A DNA stretch of 64,000 bases from R-RK-3 sp031399085. Lineage in GTDB: Bacteria; Pseudomonadota; Alphaproteobacteria; Rhizobiales; Rhodomicrobiaceae. The DNA is taken from NCBI GenBank assembly GCA_031399085.1, contig JANNOQ010000095.1, forward strand, positions 58,233-122,232, read 5' to 3'. How positions within the stretch are numbered: the stretch's first letter is position 1; every line of letters starts with the position of its first letter. A program made the position numbers and the translations under genes. The notes under the pieces were generated by a model. The model saw only the letters and a program-made list of their open reading frames with translations, made no database searches and was not told where the DNA came from. This document shows, piece after piece, positions 34,818 to 43,986 of this stretch.

Positions 34818-37508
34818 CTAAAAACGCTCGATCAGCCGTTCGATATAATCGAGTTCGCCAGGCGGTCTGGCGCGTTCGCCGAGGCGGCGGCGCAGCTCTT
34901 CTAATATCTGTCGCGCACGCTGAAGATCGGCTTCCTCCGGCACTTTCACAGAGTCGCCGTCATCCAAGCCCTGGTTCGGCAGCGGACGCCCGAGCGGGTC
35001 GCGGTCGCCGTTTCCAGCGTTGGCGCGGCCACGGCCGCCGGGCCGGCCCATGCCGCTCATCATTTGTTCAGCCAGCGATTTCGCGCCCTGGCGCATTTTA
35101 TCGAGGGCAAGCGCCTGTTGCTCGGTGGCGCGTCCGGCATTTTCTTGGCCCAGTGCCTCGCCGGCCTGACCCATCGCCTGCCCCGCACCGTCAAACTGCT
35201 CCGGCGGCCGCGCGCCGAACCCCTTGAGGCGGTCCATCAGCTCTTGAAGCTGGCCCTGCAATCCGCCCTGCCGCTGACCGAGGCCGGGATAGGGGTTCTG
35301 TCCGTCGCCCTGCTGTCCTTGGCCCTGCTGTCCTTGACCTTGCTCGCCCTGGCCTCGCTGACCCTGCTGCCCTCGCTGGCCCTGCTGACCTTGCCTACCC
35401 TGTCCTTGGCGGCCTTGCTGTCCTTGCTGGCCTTCCTGACCGTTCTCGCCGCCCTCGCCGTCGCCGTTTTCGCCCTCTTGCTGGGCGCGATAGGTTTCAT
35501 CGAGCAATTGCTGCTGCTTGGAGATCAGATCGCTGAGCCCGTCCAGCATTTGCATCATTTCCTGCGCCTGGCTGTTATTGGCTTGATTGCCGGGCTGGGC
35601 GTTCTCCAAGAGATCACGCAACTCACTCAGCATCTGCTTTGCCGCATCGCGCGATCCGGTCTTGGCCAAATCCTCGATCTGCTTCAGCATCTTCTCGAGA
35701 TCCTGCGCGGTGATCATGCGGTCGGGCGAAAGCTGATTCTTCGCGTTGAAATCCGGATTTTGCTGCGCTTGCTGGCGCATATTCTCGAGAAATTCGTTAA
35801 GCGCGGTGCGCAGCTCGTCCATCAGCCGCTTGATTTCCTCATCCGACGCGCCCTGCTCCAGCGCGCGCATCAGCTCTTCTTGCGCCATGCGCAGGCGGCG
35901 TTCCGCTTCCGACAGGTCGCCGTCTTCGATGTGAACCGCGATTTGCCACAGCAAATCTGCCGTCGACTCCATCGAAGCAGTGTCGTCATTGTTCGTCAGC
36001 CGCCAAAAAGCAGACCGGACGCCCAGATAAATCTGGGAATTGCGGATGAAAATTTCCGGTGCAAGCGTCAGCGCATCGAGCGCGCGCGCCACTTTGGATT
36101 TCAAATCCGGCCGGTCGACCAGCTTCTTGCGCTGTTCGATCAGCGCCTTTGCCATCGGCTTTTCGAATTTGCGTTCGGGCAAAGCCACCTCATAAGGCTC
36201 GCTCTGACCGGTTTGTCCGGCCTGATCCTTCGCTTCGAGCGTCACGGTCGCCGGTAGACCCGCCCAATAATGCGAAGTCAGGTCGCGATAGGTTTGGCCC
36301 TCGCCCTGCTTGGTGTTGGCGCGCGGCAAAGTCAGCGGGATCGACGGCGCCTGGCCGAGCCGCTTCACATTCGCGGGCCGCTCCTGCTCCTCGTCCGCCT
36401 CGGCGGCAGCCGAGCGCGCGATCACGGCCTGCGCGGACAGCACGCCGTAATCGTCCTCGACACTGTACTTCAAGCGCAGCGAGCCGCGCTGAGCCTCGGA
36501 GGGAGCTTCGGTCAAAGTGATGGTGGGAACCGTGTCCGGGATCACGTCCACGCTCCAGCGCGCGACAGGAGAACCGCTTTCAAGCAGCTCGATCGACGCG
36601 GCGGCAGTCAGCGGCTCCTTGAATTCAGCGGTCTTGTCCTTCCCCTTGGCGAGGCTCGCCGTAATCAACTTGCCAGGATCGTCCTGCGGCAGCGGCGCAT
36701 CGGTTTTATTTGCCGGCAGGATGCGCAGCGAAAATTGCGAGGCGTTGGCATGGTTGACGCGGACCGTCAATTCGCTCTTGGCCGGCACGGTGAAATGCGT
36801 CGGCTGCTCGTCCCCGCCAACGCGCTGCCGCGAGCCGTCGGCGAGCATGACGGGCGGCGTACCGGTATAGACCGGCGGCGTAATCCAGGCGTCAAGGCGA
36901 GCGGAACTGGTGGAAATTCCTCGCTTCAGCACAAAGGCCGACTTGATACGGTCGCCCGCATCCGAATAATTGGCAATGTAGCCGGTGACCAGCAAAAGCA
37001 GGAGCAGCGCGCGGAGCGCGAACGGGTCCGAGCGGTCGATGCGCGGATGCGGCCAGCCCGCTTTGAGACGCCCAAAAAGCTGCACCATGCGCTCCCGGTG
37101 CGCCTGCCAGAGGCGGTTCGTGGCCTGCGACGGCGCTTGGCCGGCGAGCGTGTCGTGGTATGAGGTCGCCGGCCGGTGCGGCAGTCCCGCCACCGCTTCG
37201 AGCCGCCGCAGCGCTTCGGCGCGGTCCGGCCAGCGGATGCGGATCAGCGGGATGAACGACAGAGCGAGCACGACGCCGAAGCTCCACAGAATACCCCGGT
37301 GGAGTTCGAAGGTCAGATATTGCCAGAAGCCGAAAAGCGACAGCAGCAGGAAAATCCCGACAACACTGATTGGCAGCCATAAGGCGGGCCAAAGGCGGTC
37401 GAGGATAATGACGAGGCGCGCCCTACGCACCTTACCGTCCAATTGCTGCGACAGGCTTCGTTGTGAGGAGCCGCTTACGCTATCCGGCTGATCAGACGTC
37501 CATCTCAT
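34818..37508 (-). CDS. TIGR02302/DUF4175 family membrane protein
   Basis: An 896-residue protein with two to three N-terminal membrane helices, a large periplasmic part with SRQRVGGDEQPTHF and ASIELLESGSPVARWSVD blocks, then long coiled coils. Around residues 676-742 is a low-complexity tract built from GQQ, GRQ and GQG units. The C-terminus is helical (RARQILEELRRRLGERARP). This matches TIGR02302, an alphaproteobacterial family of unknown function encoded next to lysA. An in-frame ATG 15 codons upstream is possible; I chose the one starting MRWTSDQ. Confidence 0.9.
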   Translation of the reverse strand: MRWTSDQPDSVSGSSQRSLSQQLDGKVRRARLVIILDRLWPALWLPISVVGIFLLLSLFGFWQYLTFELHRGILWSFGVVLALSFIPLIRIRWPDRAEALRRLEAVAGLPHRPATSYHDTLAGQAPSQATNRLWQAHRERMVQLFGRLKAGWPHPRIDRSDPFALRALLLLLLVTGYIANYSDAGDRIKSAFVLKRGISTSSARLDAWITPPVYTGTPPVMLADGSRQRVGGDEQPTHFTVPAKSELTVRVNHANASQFSLRILPANKTDAPLPQDDPGKLITASLAKGKDKTAEFKEPLTAAASIELLESGSPVARWSVDVIPDTVPTITLTEAPSEAQRGSLRLKYSVEDDYGVLSAQAVIARSAAAEADEEQERPANVKRLGQAPSIPLTLPRANTKQGEGQTYRDLTSHYWAGLPATVTLEAKDQAGQTGQSEPYEVALPERKFEKPMAKALIEQRKKLVDRPDLKSKVARALDALTLAPEIFIRNSQIYLGVRSAFWRLTNNDDTASMESTADLLWQIAVHIEDGDLSEAERRLRMAQEELMRALEQGASDEEIKRLMDELRTALNEFLENMRQQAQQNPDFNAKNQLSPDRMITAQDLEKMLKQIEDLAKTGSRDAAKQMLSELRDLLENAQPGNQANNSQAQEMMQMLDGLSDLISKQQQLLDETYRAQQEGENGDGEGGENGQEGQQGQQGRQGQGRQGQQGQRGQQGQRGQGEQGQGQQGQGQQGDGQNPYPGLGQRQGGLQGQLQELMDRLKGFGARPPEQFDGAGQAMGQAGEALGQENAGRATEQQALALDKMRQGAKSLAEQMMSGMGRPGGRGRANAGNGDRDPLGRPLPNQGLDDGDSVKVPEEADLQRARQILEELRRRLGERARPPGELDYIERLIERF

Positions 37509-37615
37509 GCAACTAAGGATAACACAATATTGCGGTGCGACAACAGATTGCACTGAACGCGCCAGTGCACGCGATACATACAGCGTAAACGCCTAGAAAG
37601 CCTAAGATTTTAAGC

Positions 37616-38884
37616 TCAACTCTGCCAAGGTGCGAGCGCTTCGGCATTCAACATGTCGTCATAATTCGGCCTTGCTCGGACGACTGCCCATCGCGCCTCG
37701 TCGACGAGAATTTCCGGCACCAGCAACCGGCTATTATAGGTCGAGGACTGCACCGCGCCATAAGCCCCTGCCGTCATGATCGCCAGCAAATTGCCCGAGG
37801 CGAGTGGCGGCAGGGCGCGCGACTTGGCGAAATAGTCGCTGCTCTCGCAGATCGGGCCGACGACGTCGAAAATGTCCCGGCGCTCGGCGGTGCCCGGCTC
37901 GAAAACCGGCCATATTTCATGATAGGCGTCGTAAAGCGTCGGGCGGATGAGATCGTTCATCGCCGCGTCGACGATGAGAAAGCGCTTGTCGCCGTTCAGC
38001 TTTTCGTAGATGACGCGGGTGACGAGTATGCCGGCATTGGCCGTAATCATCCGCCCCGGCTCGAACAGCAGCTTGCAATCGAGCGGCGCCAACGCCTTCA
38101 GTACGATCCGCGCATAGGCTTCCGGGAGAGGCGGCGGTTCGCTATCGTCGCGGTAAGGCACGCCAAGGCCGCCACCGGCGTTGACAAAGTCGATCCGGTG
38201 CCCTGCTTGCCGCAAGGCCGTGACGAGTTCGGCGATGAGGGCGAAGGCGTTGCCGAGCGGCGCAAGGTCGGTGATCTGGCTGCCAATATGCATATGCACG
38301 CCGCGCGCGTCGATCCCCGGCAAATCGCGGGCCAGATCGTAAAGGCGGGGCGCATCTCGCCACGGCACACCGAATTTGTCGCCCGCGCGGCCGGTCGAGA
38401 TTTTGTGATGGGTCTTGGCGTCCACATCCGGGTTGACGCGGAAGGCGATGCGGGCCCTCACGCCCTTCGCGCTAGCGACTTCGGACATGGCGCGCAGCTC
38501 GGCCTCGGACTCAACATTGAACGCGAAAATACCCTCATCGAGCGCATAGGCGATCTCGTGCCGCGTTTTGCCGACGCCGGAAAACACAATCCGCTCGCCT
38601 GGCACGCCCGCCGCTCGGGCGCGCCGCAATTCGCCTTCCGAGACGACATCCATCCCGGCGCCCATTTCGGCAAGGGTTCGCAGCACCGCGAGGTTGGAAT
38701 TGGATTTGATGGCGAAGCAGACCAGCGCGTCGCTGCCGGCAAAGGCTTCGGCAAAGACGCGGTAATGCCGTTTCAGCGTGGCGGTCGAATAGCAATAGAA
38801 CGGTGTGCCCACCGCCTCGGCGAGGACGGGCAGGCTGACATTTTCGGCATGGAGCACGCCGTCTCGATAGGCGAAGTGATGCAT
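37616..38884 (-). CDS. lysA: Diaminopimelate decarboxylase
   Basis: A 422-residue PLP enzyme of the alanine racemase fold that makes lysine from meso-diaminopimelate. The PLP lysine is K60 in CFAIKSNSN. HIGSQI, the GGGLGVPY glycine loop, EPGRMI and GPICESSDYF (catalytic cysteine of the partner subunit) are all present. It belongs to the conserved argH-lptM-lysA-TIGR02302 order. Two palindromic elements lie between its start and lptM, so it may be transcribed separately here. Confidence 0.97.
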   Translation of the reverse strand: MHHFAYRDGVLHAENVSLPVLAEAVGTPFYCYSTATLKRHYRVFAEAFAGSDALVCFAIKSNSNLAVLRTLAEMGAGMDVVSEGELRRARAAGVPGERIVFSGVGKTRHEIAYALDEGIFAFNVESEAELRAMSEVASAKGVRARIAFRVNPDVDAKTHHKISTGRAGDKFGVPWRDAPRLYDLARDLPGIDARGVHMHIGSQITDLAPLGNAFALIAELVTALRQAGHRIDFVNAGGGLGVPYRDDSEPPPLPEAYARIVLKALAPLDCKLLFEPGRMITANAGILVTRVIYEKLNGDKRFLIVDAAMNDLIRPTLYDAYHEIWPVFEPGTAERRDIFDVVGPICESSDYFAKSRALPPLASGNLLAIMTAGAYGAVQSSTYNSRLLVPEILVDEARWAVVRARPNYDDMLNAEALAPWQS

Positions 38885-38910
38885 GGGTGGCCACGCTGAG
38901 CATAAGCGAC

Positions 38911-38964
38911 TAGAGCGGGATGAGGAAAAGTGGGAACCGGTTTTCCGCTCGTCATCCCGCTCTA
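38911..38964. repeat. Interspersed palindromic repeat, copy B
   Basis: Outer arms TAGAGCGGGATGA and TCATCCCGCTCTA pair perfectly over 13 bp around a core GGAAAAGTGGGAACC, then GGTTTTCCGC. The core is nearly the same as in copy A at 14837-14884, while the outer arms differ but still pair. It lies in the lysA upstream region. Confidence 0.8.
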
Positions 38965-38978
38965 AATGTAAGAAATTC

Positions 38979-39031
38979 GATCACTGTTCATGATTTTGGA
39001 TTGAACCAATCCAAAATCATGAACAGTGATC
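38979..39031. repeat. Long perfect palindrome upstream of lysA
   Basis: Two 25-bp arms pair perfectly with a 3-bp centre. The left arm begins GATCACTGTTCATGATTTTG and the right arm ends ATCATGAACAGTGATC. It starts 15 bp after palindromic copy B. It could form a cruciform in DNA or a stable RNA hairpin, or be a miniature palindromic element. Confidence 0.8.
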
Positions 39032-39113
39032 TAGTACTGCTGATAGCGGCGAGAGGGGAGAAAGGTCAAGCAGCGTTTGAAGATGCGCGGCCGGACTTAA
39101 GCCGCCGCCTTAG

Positions 39114-39314
39114 CTAGCGGAGCAACCCGTCCAGCACGAAAGGCCGGTGTGGCGTTTCCTTGGGCGTCGGCGTCGAGGAGTTGGATTTCGAGGTCTTCGA
39201 GGATGCCGTGCCGTCAGTGGAGGCAGGCGTTTCAAGCGCGCCGCGTTTTCCGCAGGCGGCAACGGACAGTGTGGCGAAAGCCAGAATGGTCAGTAATTTC
39301 AAGCTGCGGCTCAT
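39114..39314 (-). CDS. lptM: LPS translocon maturation lipoprotein LptM (YifL-like)
   Basis: A 66-residue lipoprotein. The signal peptide ends in the lipobox LSVAAC, with C21 followed by GKRGALETP, the conserved CGxKGPLxxP-like motif of the family, then a Ser/Thr/Lys-rich tail. GGGGGA lies about 6 bp before the ATG. In E. coli LptM helps oxidative maturation of LptD. The position between argH and lysA is standard for alphaproteobacteria. The same DNA forms the end of a longer frame antisense in register to argH, which is not real. Confidence 0.88.
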   Translation of the reverse strand: MSRSLKLLTILAFATLSVAACGKRGALETPASTDGTASSKTSKSNSSTPTPKETPHRPFVLDGLLR

Positions 39315-39370
39315 CAAATCCCCCGTCCCGCCCTTAGCGCCGATAAGGTAAAGGCGAAATCTGGCTTTTC

Positions 39371-40768
39371 TTAGCGCGATTGGCGCTCCGCTTCCAGCCG
39401 ATTCAGCCAATCCCGCGCCGCCGCTGCGACATTTTCCGGCGCTGTGCCTCCAAAGCTGCGGCGGCTTGCAACGGAATTCTCCACGCTCAGCACGGAAAAA
39501 ACGTCCTCCACGATGCGCGGCTCGACGCTTTGCATCTCGGCAAGGCTCAGGGCTTCGAGCCCAACCGCCCTGCCCTCCGCCAGCTTCACGATCCCCCCGG
39601 TGGCATGGTGCGCCTCGCGGAACGGCAAGCCTAATTCGCGCACCAGCCAGTCGGCCAGGTCCGTCGCGGTCGAATAGCCGCGCGCCGCCGCGAGCCGCAT
39701 CCGGTCGGCATTCACCTCCAGGTCGCCGATCATGCCGGTCATCGCCGCGATCATCAGCGAAAGCGTGTCGAGCGCGTCGAAGGTCAGCTCCTTGTCCTCC
39801 TGCATGTCCTTGGAATAGGCAAGCGGTAGGCCCTTCATCACGATGGTCAAGGCGGTGAACGCGCCCGCGACCCGGCCAACCTTGGCCCGCACCAGCTCGG
39901 CGGCGTCGGGGTTGCGCTTTTGCGGCATGATCGAGGAGCCGGAGGTGAATTTGTCGCTGAGGCGGATGAAGCCGAATTCGGCCGAACACCAGATCACGAT
40001 TTCCTCGGCAAGCCGCGACAGGTGTGTCGCGCAAATCGTGCTCGCCGCCAGCGTCTCCAGCACGAAATCGCGGGCGGACACCGCGTCGAGCGAATTCGCC
40101 ATCGGCCGGTCGAAGCCGAGTTCGGCGGCGGTCATCTCCCGGTCGATGGGGAAGGACGTGCCCGCCAGCGCCGCAGCGCCGAGCGGCAGCTCGTTCAGCC
40201 GCCCGCGCGCATCGCGCAGACGCCCACGGTCGCGCGCCAGCATTTCGACATAGGCGAGGCAATGATGGCCGAAGGTCACGGGCTGGGCGGTTTGCAAATG
40301 GGTGAAGCCGGGCATCGCCGTCGCCGCGTGCGTGGCCGCTTTTTCCGCGAGCGCCCGCTGGAGACCGGCAAGCTGGCCGTCGAGATGGTCGATACTGTCG
40401 CGGACGTAAAGCCGGAAATCCGTCGCCACCTGATCGTTGCGCGAGCGCGCCGTATGCAAACGCCCGGCCGCGTCGCCGATAAGCTCTTGGAGGCGGGACT
40501 CGATGTTGAGGTGAATATCCTCCAAAGCGGGGGAAAAGCTGAACTGGCCGGCCTCGATCTCGGCCTTGATCGCGCCAAGCCCCGCCACAATCGCCTCCGC
40601 GTCGGCCTTGGAGATGATGCCTTGGCGTGCCAGCATGTTGGCATGGGCGATCGAACCGCTTATGTCTTGCGCATAAAGCCGGCGGTCGAAGCCGATGGAG
40701 GCGTTGATCTCCTCCATGATTTCGGCGGGACCGGACGCGAACCGGCCGCCCCACATTTTGTTTGTCAT
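39371..40768 (-). CDS. argH: Argininosuccinate lyase
   Basis: A 465-residue fumarase/aspartase superfamily enzyme releasing arginine and fumarate from argininosuccinate. The signature GSSIMPQKRNPDAAE with the mobile catalytic serine is complete, as are TARSRNDQVATDFRL and the MPGFTHLQTAQPVTFGHH histidine region. It is divergent from tlpA, with only 18 bp between start codons, so each promoter must lie inside the other gene. Confidence 0.98.
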   Translation of the reverse strand: MTNKMWGGRFASGPAEIMEEINASIGFDRRLYAQDISGSIAHANMLARQGIISKADAEAIVAGLGAIKAEIEAGQFSFSPALEDIHLNIESRLQELIGDAAGRLHTARSRNDQVATDFRLYVRDSIDHLDGQLAGLQRALAEKAATHAATAMPGFTHLQTAQPVTFGHHCLAYVEMLARDRGRLRDARGRLNELPLGAAALAGTSFPIDREMTAAELGFDRPMANSLDAVSARDFVLETLAASTICATHLSRLAEEIVIWCSAEFGFIRLSDKFTSGSSIMPQKRNPDAAELVRAKVGRVAGAFTALTIVMKGLPLAYSKDMQEDKELTFDALDTLSLMIAAMTGMIGDLEVNADRMRLAAARGYSTATDLADWLVRELGLPFREAHHATGGIVKLAEGRAVGLEALSLAEMQSVEPRIVEDVFSVLSVENSVASRRSFGGTAPENVAAAARDWLNRLEAERQSR

Positions 40769-40786
40769 CGTGAAGGTTACAGCGGT

Positions 40787-41476
40787 TTGAATATCACCGA
40801 GGACGAAAACACCGACGCTGGGAGACCTCGCCCGATTGGCGGCGTTGGCAGCTTTTATATCCTTGCGGCGGTGCTGGCGGCAATCGCTGGTTTTAGCGCG
40901 GTCGTTCTCGTGCAGCTTTGGTCGTCCCGATCCGACGTGACGATTGCGCGGCCAAGCGTTTCAAATCCAACGGTCATGGCGGCGCAAGAGGGAGCCAATG
41001 GCGGCAGCGGGATGCAAAAGCTGGTCCGCTCGCAAACGCCGCAGCCTGTGGCGGACACGGCTTTCTCGGATGGCGAGGGAAAAGAGCGCAGGTTCGGCGA
41101 ATGGAAGGGCAAGATCGTCCTGGTCAATCTCTGGGCGACCTGGTGCGCGCCCTGCAAGCTGGAGATGCCGAGCCTTGACCGGCTACAAGCCAAGCTCGGC
41201 GGCGACAATTTCGCTGTCGTCCCGATCAGCCTCGACCGAACCGGGCTTGAGAAGCCGCGCGAATTCCTCGCCACCAAAAATCTGACCAATCTTGGCCTTT
41301 TTCTAGACAGCAAGAATGCGATGATGCAGACGCTGCGTGCGCAAGGGCTGCCGCTGACGGTCATTCTGGATCGCCAAGGACGCGAAATCGCGCGGCTCGC
41401 CGGCCCGGCGGAATGGGATTCGGCGGAGGCGGAAGCGATGATCCGCGCGCTGCTCGCGCAATCCGGCGGGAGTTGA
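40787..41476 (+). CDS. tlpA: TlpA-like membrane-anchored thioredoxin
   Basis: A 229-residue periplasmic thiol reductase. The signal anchor is at about residues 21-45, and a thioredoxin fold follows with LWATWCAPC (C120, C123) and the GLPLTVILDRQG cis-proline region. TlpA family proteins reduce cytochrome oxidase assembly factors or apocytochromes. The start is TTG (MNITEDE), chosen because no ATG or GTG precedes the membrane anchor; GAAGG lies about 10 bp upstream. The divergent tlpA-argH pair is typical of Hyphomicrobiales. Confidence 0.88.
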   Translation: MNITEDENTDAGRPRPIGGVGSFYILAAVLAAIAGFSAVVLVQLWSSRSDVTIARPSVSNPTVMAAQEGANGGSGMQKLVRSQTPQPVADTAFSDGEGKERRFGEWKGKIVLVNLWATWCAPCKLEMPSLDRLQAKLGGDNFAVVPISLDRTGLEKPREFLATKNLTNLGLFLDSKNAMMQTLRAQGLPLTVILDRQGREIARLAGPAEWDSAEAEAMIRALLAQSGGS

Positions 41477-41478
41477 AC

Positions 41479-42054
41479 ATGGCGGTGTTTTTCACCTCAG
41501 ACACGCATTTCGGTCACGAGGCCATCATCCGGCTCTCCGAACGCCCATTCTCCTCGGTCGAGGCGATGGACGCCGCACTGATCGCACAATGGAACGCGAC
41601 GGTCGCCCCCGGTGACACCGTCTATCACCTCGGCGATTTTTGCTTTCGCAGCCGCAGCCGCGCGGTGGATTATCTGAAACAGCTTAACGGCGAAGTCCAC
41701 CTCATCGCCGGCAATCACGACAAGGAGACGCTGCGCAGCGATCCAAATATTTTTGCCTCGGTCAGTCCGATCAAGGATCTCCGCGTCGATGGCCTGCGCA
41801 TTATCCTTTGTCATTACCCGCTCCGCGAGTGGCAAGCCGCGCGCAAGGGTTCGTGGCATTTGTTCGGCCATTTGCACGGCAGGCTGAACCATCAGCCGAT
41901 CGGCTACAGCATGGATGTGGGGGTCGACTCCAACCCGTTCCGGCCCTGGGGGATAAACGAGATCGCCGCGATTTTCGCCGAGCGAGAAAATCCGTTCGCC
42001 AGGCCAACGGAGCCGCCGGTCAAAAGGACCATTCGCGAGCCTTGGAAACCATGA
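41479..42054 (+). CDS. Calcineurin-like metallophosphoesterase
   Basis: A 191-residue phosphoesterase. Metal-ligand motifs appear in order: SDTHFGH (D8, H10), GDFCFR (D53), GNHD (78-81), CHYP and GHLHGR. It is the short single-domain type often annotated as a phage-like or YfcE-unrelated phosphoesterase; the substrate is unknown. It starts 2 bp after tlpA with a GGCGGGAG ribosome site inside the tlpA end. Its 3' end overlaps the convergent LysR gene by 35 bp. Confidence 0.9.
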   Translation: MAVFFTSDTHFGHEAIIRLSERPFSSVEAMDAALIAQWNATVAPGDTVYHLGDFCFRSRSRAVDYLKQLNGEVHLIAGNHDKETLRSDPNIFASVSPIKDLRVDGLRIILCHYPLREWQAARKGSWHLFGHLHGRLNHQPIGYSMDVGVDSNPFRPWGINEIAAIFAERENPFARPTEPPVKRTIREPWKP

Positions 42055-42916
42055 AATCGCGAAACACGTCGATGCGCTTGGAAGCTTTCATTTCTTCCGG
42101 ATAGACGAAATAGGTCTCGAAGGCGGGCAAGTTGTCCTCGCTGTCGAGCACGGCGACAAGGCGGGGATCGTCACGCGCGACATAATCGGGCAGCACCGCA
42201 ATCCCCAGCCCACGCCGGACGCCTTCCAGCAGACCGAGGACACTGTTGATCTGCAAGCTGGGAATGCGCGGCGAGGCGCCGTTCTCGCGCCCCGCCGTCT
42301 CCAGCCAGTTGATGCGGCGCAAATGGGTCGGTGCGGTGCCGCCATAGACCAAAATTCGGTGTCGTTCGAGATCGGCCACCGTGCGCGGCGCGCCAAATTT
42401 CTTTACATAGTCCGGCGAGGCATAGACGTGGTTATGCACCACAAAGAGTTTGCGTCGGATGAGATCGTTCTGCGATGGCGGCTGAAAGCGGATCGCCACA
42501 TCGGCCTCGCGCATGCCCAGATCCAGCTCCTCATCATTAAGGATGAGCTGCATCCGGATGTCGGGGTAAAGGCTCATGAATTCCCCGAGCCTTGGCGTCA
42601 GCCAAACCGCGCCAAGCGCGACGGTGGTGGTGACACGCAGATCGCCATTCGGCTTGCCGCGAGAATCCGCCAACAGGATTTCCGCCGAGGCAAGCTTCGT
42701 GAACACCTCCTGGGCGGTGCGATAAAGCAACTCGCCCTGTTCGGTGAGCACGAGGCCGCGCGCATGGCGATGGAAGAGCGGCGCCCGCAGCTCCCGCTCC
42801 AGCGCGCTGACCTGACGGCTCACCGCCGACTGGCTCATATTCAGCGTTTCGCCCGCGTGGGTGAAACTGCCAGCCTCGGCCGCAGCGTGAAAGATCCTGA
42901 GTTTATCCCAGTCCAT
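42020..42916 (-). CDS. LysR-family transcriptional regulator
   Basis: A 298-residue LTTR. The N-terminal winged helix reads LRIFHAAAEAGSFTHAGETLNMSQSAVSRQVSALEREL and is followed by a LysR substrate domain (about residues 90-295). It sits just downstream of trxB on the same strand. The effector is unknown. The last 35 bp overlap the end of the convergent phosphoesterase gene. Confidence 0.93.
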   Translation of the reverse strand: MDWDKLRIFHAAAEAGSFTHAGETLNMSQSAVSRQVSALERELRAPLFHRHARGLVLTEQGELLYRTAQEVFTKLASAEILLADSRGKPNGDLRVTTTVALGAVWLTPRLGEFMSLYPDIRMQLILNDEELDLGMREADVAIRFQPPSQNDLIRRKLFVVHNHVYASPDYVKKFGAPRTVADLERHRILVYGGTAPTHLRRINWLETAGRENGASPRIPSLQINSVLGLLEGVRRGLGIAVLPDYVARDDPRLVAVLDSEDNLPAFETYFVYPEEMKASKRIDVFRDFMVSKAREWSF

Positions 42917-42950
42917 GAAACAGCATTATGCTTTTATCGTTGATGAATGA

Positions 42951-43913
42951 CTACTCGGCGGCTTGGGCGTGGGCTTCAAGCCCGGCGAGGAACTTCTCCG
43001 CTTCCAGCGCCGCCATGCAACCCATGCCGGCGGCGGTGACCGCCTGGCGGTAGATATCGTCGGCGACATCGCCGGCCGCGAACACGCCCGGCACATTGGT
43101 CGCCGTGGAATGCGGCGCGACGAGAATATAGCCGTTGGATTTCATCGCGACCTGGCCCTTGAAAATTTCGGTCGCGGGCGTGTGGCCGATGGCGATGAAG
43201 ATCGCGTCGGTTTTCATGTCGTAGACCTCGCCGGTCTTCAGGTTCTTGAGCCGCGCGCCCTTGACGCTGAGCGGGGCTTCGCTGCCGAGCACCTCATCAA
43301 GCGCGGTGTTCCAGATGACCCGGATTTTCTCATGCTTGAAAAGCCGCTCCTGGAGGATGCGTTCGGCGCGGAGTTCGCCCCGGCGGTGCACGAGCGTGAC
43401 CTTGGCGGCATGATTGGTGAGATACAGCGCTTCCTCCACGGCCGTGTTGCCGCCGCCGATCACCATGACTTCCTTGTTCCGGCAGAAAAAGCCGTCGCAA
43501 GTCGCGCAGGCCGAGACGCCGAAACCCTTGAATTTGTCCTCGCTGGGCAGACCCAGCCAGCGGGCTTGCGCTCCCGTGGAGATGACGACGGTCTCGGCGA
43601 TGTATTCGGCCCCGCTATCGGCTGTTAGCCGAAATGGGCGGCGGCTAAGATCGACCGAGGCGATATGATCCGAAATAAGCTCGGTGCCGACATGCAGCGC
43701 CTGCGCGCGCATCTGCTCCATCAGCCAGGGACCCTGGATGACATCGGCGAAGCCGGGATAATTCTCCACGTCGGTGGTGATAGTAAGCTGGCCGCCGGGC
43801 TGGATGCCTTCGATTAAAAGTGGCTTGAGCATGGCGCGGGCGGCATAGACGGCGGCTGTATATCCCGCCGGTCCCGATCCGATGATGATCAGCTTTGCGT
43901 GGCGCGCTGTCAT
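42951..43913 (-). CDS. trxB: Thioredoxin reductase
   Basis: A 320-residue FAD/NADPH enzyme that keeps thioredoxin reduced. The FAD motif is GSGPAGYTAAVYAARA, the redox pair is C136-AT-C139 in SACATCDGFF, the NADPH motif is GGGNTAVEEALYL, and the C-terminal FAD site is GVFAAGDVADDIYRQ. It lies 34 bp before the LysR gene, and an ELM1-like gene is upstream on the same strand. Confidence 0.97.
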   Translation of the reverse strand: MTARHAKLIIIGSGPAGYTAAVYAARAMLKPLLIEGIQPGGQLTITTDVENYPGFADVIQGPWLMEQMRAQALHVGTELISDHIASVDLSRRPFRLTADSGAEYIAETVVISTGAQARWLGLPSEDKFKGFGVSACATCDGFFCRNKEVMVIGGGNTAVEEALYLTNHAAKVTLVHRRGELRAERILQERLFKHEKIRVIWNTALDEVLGSEAPLSVKGARLKNLKTGEVYDMKTDAIFIAIGHTPATEIFKGQVAMKSNGYILVAPHSTATNVPGVFAAGDVADDIYRQAVTAAGMGCMAALEAEKFLAGLEAHAQAAE

Positions 43914-43986
43914 GGCTGCTCCCGAGTCCGATGCTTTCCCGAGAGCAGAGGTAGGAAATGTCAGTCATGCTGACAAGCCTTGCCTG

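Noticed and set aside
39315..40754. Upstream part of the long frame that ends in lptM
   Set aside because: It is argH read in another frame; only the last 66 codons form a lipoprotein gene with its own ribosome site.
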